The notes beneath the pieces are model-generated. The model ran no database searches, had not been told where the DNA came from, and saw nothing but the letters and a program-made list of their open reading frames with translations. This document shows positions 5,741-9,552 of a stretch of DNA of 9,552 nt, piece after piece. Within the stretch, counting starts at the first letter, position 1, and each line of letters opens with the position of its first letter. Where the stretch lies: assembly GCA_943324165.2 (NCBI GenBank), contig CALPKO020000028.1:1-9552 (forward strand), written 5' to 3'. The position numbers and the translations under genes were made by a program. The stretch comes from Bdellovibrio sp. ZAP7. GTDB lineage: Bacteria; Bacteroidota; Bacteroidia; Flavobacteriales; Flavobacteriaceae.

Positions 5741-8590
5741 ATGAAAACAGATTCTTTTGCATTAAGACACATTGGTACCAACGAAAACGATCTTCCAAAG
5801 ATGTTAAAAACCATTGGAGTTGAGTCCATAGATCAATTGATTTATGAAACCATTCCAAATGATATTCGCCTTAAAAACACTTTAGATTTGCCCTCTGCAA
5901 TGTCTGAATTTGAATTTTCAAATCACATTGCAAAATTAGGAAACAAAAATAAAGTATTTCAAACTTACATAGGCTTGGGTTATAATCAAGCGGTGATTCC
6001 TGCAGTAATTCAGCGTAATATTTTCGAAAATCCAGGATGGTATACTGCCTACACGCCTTACCAAGCAGAAATTGCCCAAGGCAGATTAGAAGCCATTTTG
6101 AATTTCCAAACCATGGTCATCGAATTGTCTGGAATGCAAATCGCCAATGCCTCGCTATTAGACGAAGGTACCGCCGCCGCAGAAGCTATGGCGCTGCTTT
6201 TTGATGTTCGAACAAGAGACCAAAAGAAAAATAATGTTTGCAAATTTTTCGTTTCTGAAGAAATCATGCCACAAACTTTATCGGTTTTGCAAACCCGTTC
6301 TGCTCCAATTGGTGTAGAATTAGTAGTTGGAAACCACGAAGATTTTGATTTTTCAGCTGATTTTTACGGCGCAATTCTTCAATATCCAGGAAAACATGGG
6401 CAAATTTATGATTATGCTGGCTTTATTTCTAAAGCAAAATCCAATGAAATTAAAGTGGCTGTGGCTGCAGATATTTTAAGTTTAGTAAAATTGAAATCTC
6501 CAGGAGAAATGGGCGCTGATGTAGTTTTAGGAACAACACAACGTTTCGGAATTCCATTAGGATATGGCGGACCTCACGCCGCGTATTTTGCTACCAAAGA
6601 AGAATACAAACGCAGTATGCCAGGTAGAATTATTGGCGTAACCATTGACACTAATGGAAACCGTGCGTTGAGAATGGCTTTGCAAACCAGAGAACAACAC
6701 ATCAAAAGAGACAAAGCAACCTCAAATATTTGTACTGCCCAAGTTTTATTGTCCGTAATGGCGGGAATGTATGCCGTTTATCACGGGCCAAAAGGTTTGG
6801 AATACATTGCCAATAAAGTACATGCTTCTGCAGTGACTTTAGCCAATGAATTAGAAAAATTAGGATTGTACCAAATTAATTCTGCCTATTTTGATACCAT
6901 TGTTATCAAAACGGATAGCCGAAAAGTGCGCGCAATTGCCGAATTAAACGAAGTCAATTTTTATTATGTTGATGAGAATACGGTTTCAATTTCAGTGAAT
7001 GAAACTACAAGCATAGCCGATTTGAACAAAATCGTTTCCATTTTTGCGGAAGCAACAGACAAACCAACTGTGCCTTTTACAGCTTTATTGAAAGCTTCTT
7101 TGCTTACCGCTAATTTAGAGAGAAACACTACCTTTTTACAGCACGAAGTTTTTAACAAATACCATTCTGAAGCTGCTCTGATGCGTTACATCAAGATGCT
7201 CGAGCGCAAAGATTTATCGTTGAACCATTCTATGATTTCGTTAGGTTCTTGCACCATGAAACTGAATGCAGCGTCAGAAATGTTGCCCTTAAGCATGCCG
7301 CAATGGAACAACATTCATCCTTTTGCTCCAGTAAATCAAGCACAAGGATACCAAGAAATGTTAACTAAATTAGAACAACAACTTAATGTTATTACTGGTT
7401 TTGCTGGCACAACATTACAACCCAATTCTGGTGCCCAAGGAGAATATGCCGGTTTGATGGTCATTCGTGCTTATCACCATTCACGTGGAGATTTTCACAG
7501 AAACATTGCTTTAATTCCCGCTTCGGCACACGGAACAAATCCCGCATCGGCAGCGATGGCAGGAATGCAAGTTGTTGTAACCAAAACATTAGAAAACGGA
7601 AATATTGATGTAGAAGATTTAAGAGAAAAAGCCCTTCTTCACAAAGACAATTTGTCTTGCTTGATGGTGACTTATCCTTCTACCCATGGTGTTTTTGAAA
7701 GTGCCATCAAAGAAATTACACAATTGATACACGATAACGGTGGACAGGTTTATATGGATGGCGCCAACATGAATGCCCAAGTTGGATTAACAAATCCTGC
7801 CACAATTGGCGCTGATGTTTGCCATTTAAATTTACACAAAACCTTTGCAATTCCGCATGGTGGTGGTGGCCCTGGCGTTGGTCCGATTTGTGTCGCACCT
7901 CAACTGGTTCCATTTTTACCTTCCAATCCTATTATCGAAACCGGTGGCGAACAAGCAATAACGGCCATTTCTGCTGCACCTTGGGGTTCTGCTTTGGTAT
8001 GTCTCATTTCTTATGGTTATATCTGTATGTTGGGTGCCGAGGGTTTAAAACAAGCTACAGAATATGCGATTTTGAATGCCAATTATATCAAAGAAAGATT
8101 GAATGGCCATTACGAAACTTTGTATTCTGGCGAAATGGGACGTGCCGCACACGAAATGATTTTAGAGTGTCGTCCGTTTAAAGAAAAAGGAATTGAAGTG
8201 ACAGACATTGCAAAACGTTTGATGGATTATGGCTTTCATGCGCCAACAGTTTCATTTCCTGTTGCAGGAACATTAATGATTGAACCAACAGAAAGTGAAA
8301 ATTTAGACGAATTAGACCGTTTTTGCGATGCAATGATTTCGATTAGAAAAGAAATTGAAGTTGCCACTTTAGAAGACAAAAACAATGTGCTAAAAAACGC
8401 TCCTCATACCTTGATGATGGTAACAGCCGACAATTGGATTTATCCTTACACCAGAGAACAAGCAGCATTCCCATTGGAATATGTGGCTGAAAATAAATTT
8501 TGGCCAACGGTTCGTCGTGTTGACGAAGCTTATGGAGACAGAAATTTAGTTTGCAGCTGTGCTCCTATTGAAGCTTATATGGAAAGTTAA
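5741..8590 (+). CDS. gcvP: Glycine dehydrogenase (aminomethyl-transferring), P-protein of the glycine cleavage system
   Basis: GcvP uses pyridoxal phosphate to decarboxylate glycine, releasing CO2 and loading the aminomethyl group on the lipoyl arm of GcvH. The 949 residues cover the full single-chain form (E. coli has 957), with two homologous PLP-fold halves, about 1-440 and 450-949. The start fits the family: SFALRHIGTNENDLPKML. The N-terminal half shows YTPYQAEIAQGRLEA (104-118), LLDEGTAAAEAM (139-150) and FGIPLGYGGPHAA (269-281). The C-terminal half shows SLGSCTMKLNA (500-510), PNSGAQGEYAG (561-571), SAHGTNPASAAM (595-606), YMDGANMNAQVG (671-682) and the PLP site HLNLHKTF (695-702), with Lys700 as Schiff-base lysine, then the glycine-rich loop HGGGGPGVGPI (706-716). 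No frameshift or missing key residue is seen. GcvT and GcvH are not adjacent, so the system is dispersed in this genome. A strong terminator follows, so it is probably monocistronic. Confidence 0.98.
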   Translation: MKTDSFALRHIGTNENDLPKMLKTIGVESIDQLIYETIPNDIRLKNTLDLPSAMSEFEFSNHIAKLGNKNKVFQTYIGLGYNQAVIPAVIQRNIFENPGWYTAYTPYQAEIAQGRLEAILNFQTMVIELSGMQIANASLLDEGTAAAEAMALLFDVRTRDQKKNNVCKFFVSEEIMPQTLSVLQTRSAPIGVELVVGNHEDFDFSADFYGAILQYPGKHGQIYDYAGFISKAKSNEIKVAVAADILSLVKLKSPGEMGADVVLGTTQRFGIPLGYGGPHAAYFATKEEYKRSMPGRIIGVTIDTNGNRALRMALQTREQHIKRDKATSNICTAQVLLSVMAGMYAVYHGPKGLEYIANKVHASAVTLANELEKLGLYQINSAYFDTIVIKTDSRKVRAIAELNEVNFYYVDENTVSISVNETTSIADLNKIVSIFAEATDKPTVPFTALLKASLLTANLERNTTFLQHEVFNKYHSEAALMRYIKMLERKDLSLNHSMISLGSCTMKLNAASEMLPLSMPQWNNIHPFAPVNQAQGYQEMLTKLEQQLNVITGFAGTTLQPNSGAQGEYAGLMVIRAYHHSRGDFHRNIALIPASAHGTNPASAAMAGMQVVVTKTLENGNIDVEDLREKALLHKDNLSCLMVTYPSTHGVFESAIKEITQLIHDNGGQVYMDGANMNAQVGLTNPATIGADVCHLNLHKTFAIPHGGGGPGVGPICVAPQLVPFLPSNPIIETGGEQAITAISAAPWGSALVCLISYGYICMLGAEGLKQATEYAILNANYIKERLNGHYETLYSGEMGRAAHEMILECRPFKEKGIEVTDIAKRLMDYGFHAPTVSFPVAGTLMIEPTESENLDELDRFCDAMISIRKEIEVATLEDKNNVLKNAPHTLMMVTADNWIYPYTREQAAFPLEYVAENKFWPTVRRVDEAYGDRNLVCSCAPIEAYMES

Positions 8591-8611
8591 TTTTTTCTGA
8601 TTAAAATATTT

Positions 8612-8641
8612 AAAGTCCCATTAGTTTGGGACTTTTTTTTT
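8612..8641 (+). terminator. Rho-independent terminator of gcvP
   Basis: AAAGTCCCA (8612-8620) pairs perfectly with TGGGACTTT (8627-8635) around a 6-base loop, and the stem runs into nine T at 8633-8641. It begins 22 bases after the gcvP stop, so it ends that transcript. The A-rich left arm gives only a short U run on the other strand, so it acts mainly in the plus direction. Confidence 0.92.
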
Positions 8642-8645
8642 GTTA

Positions 8646-8813
8646 TTGCTAACAATGCTGAAGAAGAAAATTGTTTACGCTTATAACGCCCCCTTGTTAA
8701 CGAAGTTACGTTGAAGTGAACTGAGTTATCTCTTCCGAAGATAATGTTCCTAAGTGAAAACAAAACGTTCTTTCACCACTTTCCAGCAAATTCGCTTAAC
8801 CGACTGTTAGCAA
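8646..8813. repeat. 168-bp non-coding element bounded by TTGCTAACA inverted repeats
   Basis: TTGCTAACA at 8646-8654 is the exact reverse complement of TGTTAGCAA at 8805-8813. Inside there is no usable open frame but several short inverted repeats: AACG/CGTT at 8699-8702 and 8709-8712, TTATCT/AGATAA at 8726-8731 and 8739-8744, GTGAAA/TTTCAC at 8754-8759 and 8771-8776, and near the right end GCTTAAC at 8794-8800 facing GTTAGC with one bulged T. AAGTGAA occurs twice (8714-8720, 8752-8758). A second inverted pair, TGAAGAAG (8659-8666) and CTTCTTCA (8814-8821), straddles the right border and cannot nest with the first. It is slightly richer in GC than the surrounding non-coding DNA. From memory, intergenic repeats with such ends recur in flavobacterial genomes; copy number cannot be tested here. 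Confidence 0.55.
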
Positions 8814-8874
8814 CTTCTTCAATTATATTGCTAGTAACTAGTCTGTGGAAAGTGCTATAAGAAACTTTACTTTT

Positions 8875-9132
8875 CTATCGTTTTGTAAATAAAAACATAA
8901 ACACGGCAAAAAATAGAACAATTAAGAAAATAAACATACTTTCACGATAAGAATAATCATTTTCAAATAGCGAAACGACATCTTTAAAATCATATTTATG
9001 TTCGATATAAAATCCATTTTGGATTTCTTTTCCAAAGTCCTTTTCCTCTTTCAAAACCGTAGAAAATATCATTAGCATGACAGCGATGAAAGCAATCAAA
9101 ATTGAAATTTTTTTGTTGTAAAGTTTTTCCAT
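8875..9132 (-). CDS. Small two-helix membrane protein of unknown function
   Basis: The 85-residue protein is not one I recognise. It has a Lys-rich N-terminus (MEKLYNKK), a hydrophobic helix at about 9-27, a charged loop of about 38 residues (28-65) with many Asp, Glu and Lys, a second helix at about 66-82 and a C-terminal KR. Positive charges at both ends suggest both termini face the cytoplasm and the loop the outside. The hydrophobic pattern and balanced loop support a real gene, although at this AT content a chance open frame of this length is possible. The ATG at 9132 is preceded by an A-rich stretch (ACGAAAA) and no Shine-Dalgarno sequence. It stands alone between two repeat-like intergenic stretches, so the context gives no functional clue. 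Confidence 0.6.
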   Translation of the reverse strand: MEKLYNKKISILIAFIAVMLMIFSTVLKEEKDFGKEIQNGFYIEHKYDFKDVVSLFENDYSYRESMFIFLIVLFFAVFMFLFTKR

Positions 9133-9170
9133 TTTTCGTAATTATAAAATCTAACTTAATCTCTTCTCAT

Positions 9171-9297
9171 ATTATTGTGAATTTTCCCCGCTCCACAAAA
9201 TTTCCTTTCAAATGCTCCGCAAACGTCTCCAGACTTTGCGGAAGGTTAAGAAATGCAGTAATTGACATCCGCACTTCAAATTACAATCCACAATAAT
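9171..9297. repeat. 127-bp non-coding stretch with terminal inverted repeats and a strong central hairpin
   Basis: ATTATTGTG at 9171-9179 is the reverse complement of CACAATAAT at 9289-9297. Near the centre, TCCGCAAA (9216-9223) pairs perfectly with TTTGCGGA (9235-9242), and the enclosed bases extend the stem through GTCT/AGAC (9225-9228, 9231-9234) after one unpaired C. The hairpin is far more GC-rich than its surroundings and has no T run after it, so it is not a standard terminator. It lies in the 347-base gap 9133-9479, which contains no gene I can support. Confidence 0.5.
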
Positions 9298-9310
9298 GCA
9301 TCAAATTTAA

Positions 9311-9340
9311 AATCCGCGAAAATCCGTTCAATCCGCATTC
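9311..9340 (+). repeat. Three tandem AATCCG-type units of about 10 bp
   Basis: The units AATCCGCGAA, AATCCGTTCA and ATCCGCATTC follow one another directly, with ATCCG at 9312, 9322 and 9331, a spacing of 10 and 9 bases. A further ATCCGC occurs at 9267-9272, inside the neighbouring repeat-like stretch. No function is evident; similar ATCCG-rich strings are, from memory, common in bacterial intergenic DNA. Confidence 0.5.
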
Positions 9341-9405
9341 CAAAAACCAACAATCAAAACCCAACACCTGCTTATTTTGCTGTTATAATATATTAGTAAA
9401 ATAGT

Positions 9406-9442
9406 AAAGCCATCTCATTTTTAAAACTTGAGACGGCTTTTT
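9406..9442 (-). terminator. Terminator hairpin, best paired in minus-strand RNA
   Basis: AAAGCC-A-TCTCA (9406-9417) faces TGAGA-C-GGCTTT (9429-9440) around an 11-base loop. Read on the plus strand the stem has one A-C mismatch and is followed by five T (9438-9442). Read on the minus strand the mismatch becomes a G-U pair, giving a continuous 12-bp stem, followed by a weaker, interrupted U tract. The only gene pointing into it within view is the minus-strand one that stops at 9480, 38 bases away, so it most likely ends that transcript; bidirectional use is possible. Confidence 0.7.
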
Positions 9443-9479
9443 ATATAAAATTATAAGATTAATTATTAAAATTTCAACT

Positions 9480-9552
9480 TCAATACTTTTTCAACAGAGA
9501 TTCTTCGTACTTATCCCCTACTCTTTTCCAGTTAATTACTTTCATAAAAGCA
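9480..9552 (-). CDS. Last 23 codons of a minus-strand gene (5' truncated)
   Basis: On the minus strand the frame beginning at 9551 is open to a TGA at 9482-9480 and reads AFMKVINWKRVGDKYEESLL followed by KKY. The residue mix is protein-like, and a terminator hairpin lies just downstream in the right direction. The ending, with an amphipathic helix after a conserved-looking W, is like the C-terminal helix of some GT-B glycosyltransferases (W..V...Y...L), but this is a guess from very few residues. The ATG at 9545 could in principle start a 21-residue peptide; a truncated longer gene is more likely. Confidence 0.55.
   Translation of the reverse strand, partial: AFMKVINWKRVGDKYEESLLKKY

Noticed and set aside
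7819..8181. 120-residue plus-strand open frame inside gcvP
   Set aside because: It lies entirely within the highly conserved PLP-site region of gcvP in another frame; its Trp- and Ser-rich translation is typical of an out-of-frame reading.
8646..8813. Integron attC site
   Set aside because: GCTTAAC fits RYYYAAC, but the facing GTTAGCA does not fit GTTRRRY and is only five bases away. No integrase or cassette array is present in the window.
9102..9296. 64-residue plus-strand open frame over the start of the small membrane-protein gene and the repeat-like stretch
   Set aside because: It crosses the hairpin and inverted repeat, has no convincing composition, and overlaps the better-supported minus-strand gene.
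9311..9340. CRISPR array
   Set aside because: The units are only about 10 bases long with no spacers of constant length, and there are no cas genes nearby.

Overview
The window looks like chromosomal DNA from a member of the Bacteroidota, most likely a Flavobacterium-type organism. The basis is the very AT-rich sequence, starts without Shine-Dalgarno sequences, TAnnTTTG-like promoter elements, a fused alpha/beta E1 dehydrogenase of a kind I associate with Flavobacteriia, and C-terminal protein ends typical of that group. Species cannot be told from the sequence alone.

Layout: (1) Bases 1-429 are the 3' end of a plus-strand gene for a protein with an outer-membrane-like C-terminus, probably a flavobacterial metallopeptidase. 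(2) 615-3020, plus strand, encodes a thiamine-diphosphate-dependent 2-oxoacid dehydrogenase E1 with alpha and beta parts in one chain. (3) Convergent to it, on the minus strand, lies a cluster read from about 5592 down to 3077: a UbiA-like membrane protein, a family 2 glycosyltransferase, and an ECF-type sigma factor that overlaps the glycosyltransferase and starts with TTG. (4) Divergent from that cluster, 5741-8590, plus strand, is gcvP, the glycine decarboxylase P-protein, ending in a strong terminator. (5) From 8591 to the end the window is mostly non-coding: a 168-bp element bounded by TTGCTAACA inverted repeats, one small two-helix membrane protein (8875-9132, minus), a second repeat-like stretch with a strong hairpin, an ATCCG tandem motif, a terminator, and the last 23 codons of another minus-strand gene.

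The two large enzymes are central carbon and one-carbon metabolism. Both 2-oxoacid dehydrogenases and the glycine cleavage system use lipoylated partner proteins, but no lipoyl protein, E2, GcvT or GcvH is encoded here, so partners must lie elsewhere. The glycosyltransferase and sigma factor are probably cotranscribed and translationally coupled; the sigma factor has no anti-sigma gene beside it.

I do not see a defence system, CRISPR array, prophage or transposase. The most interesting points are an apparent swap of the two metal-binding residues in the E1 thiamine-diphosphate site, a UbiA-like protein that has lost its first Asp-rich motif, and the two repeat-like intergenic elements at the right end.
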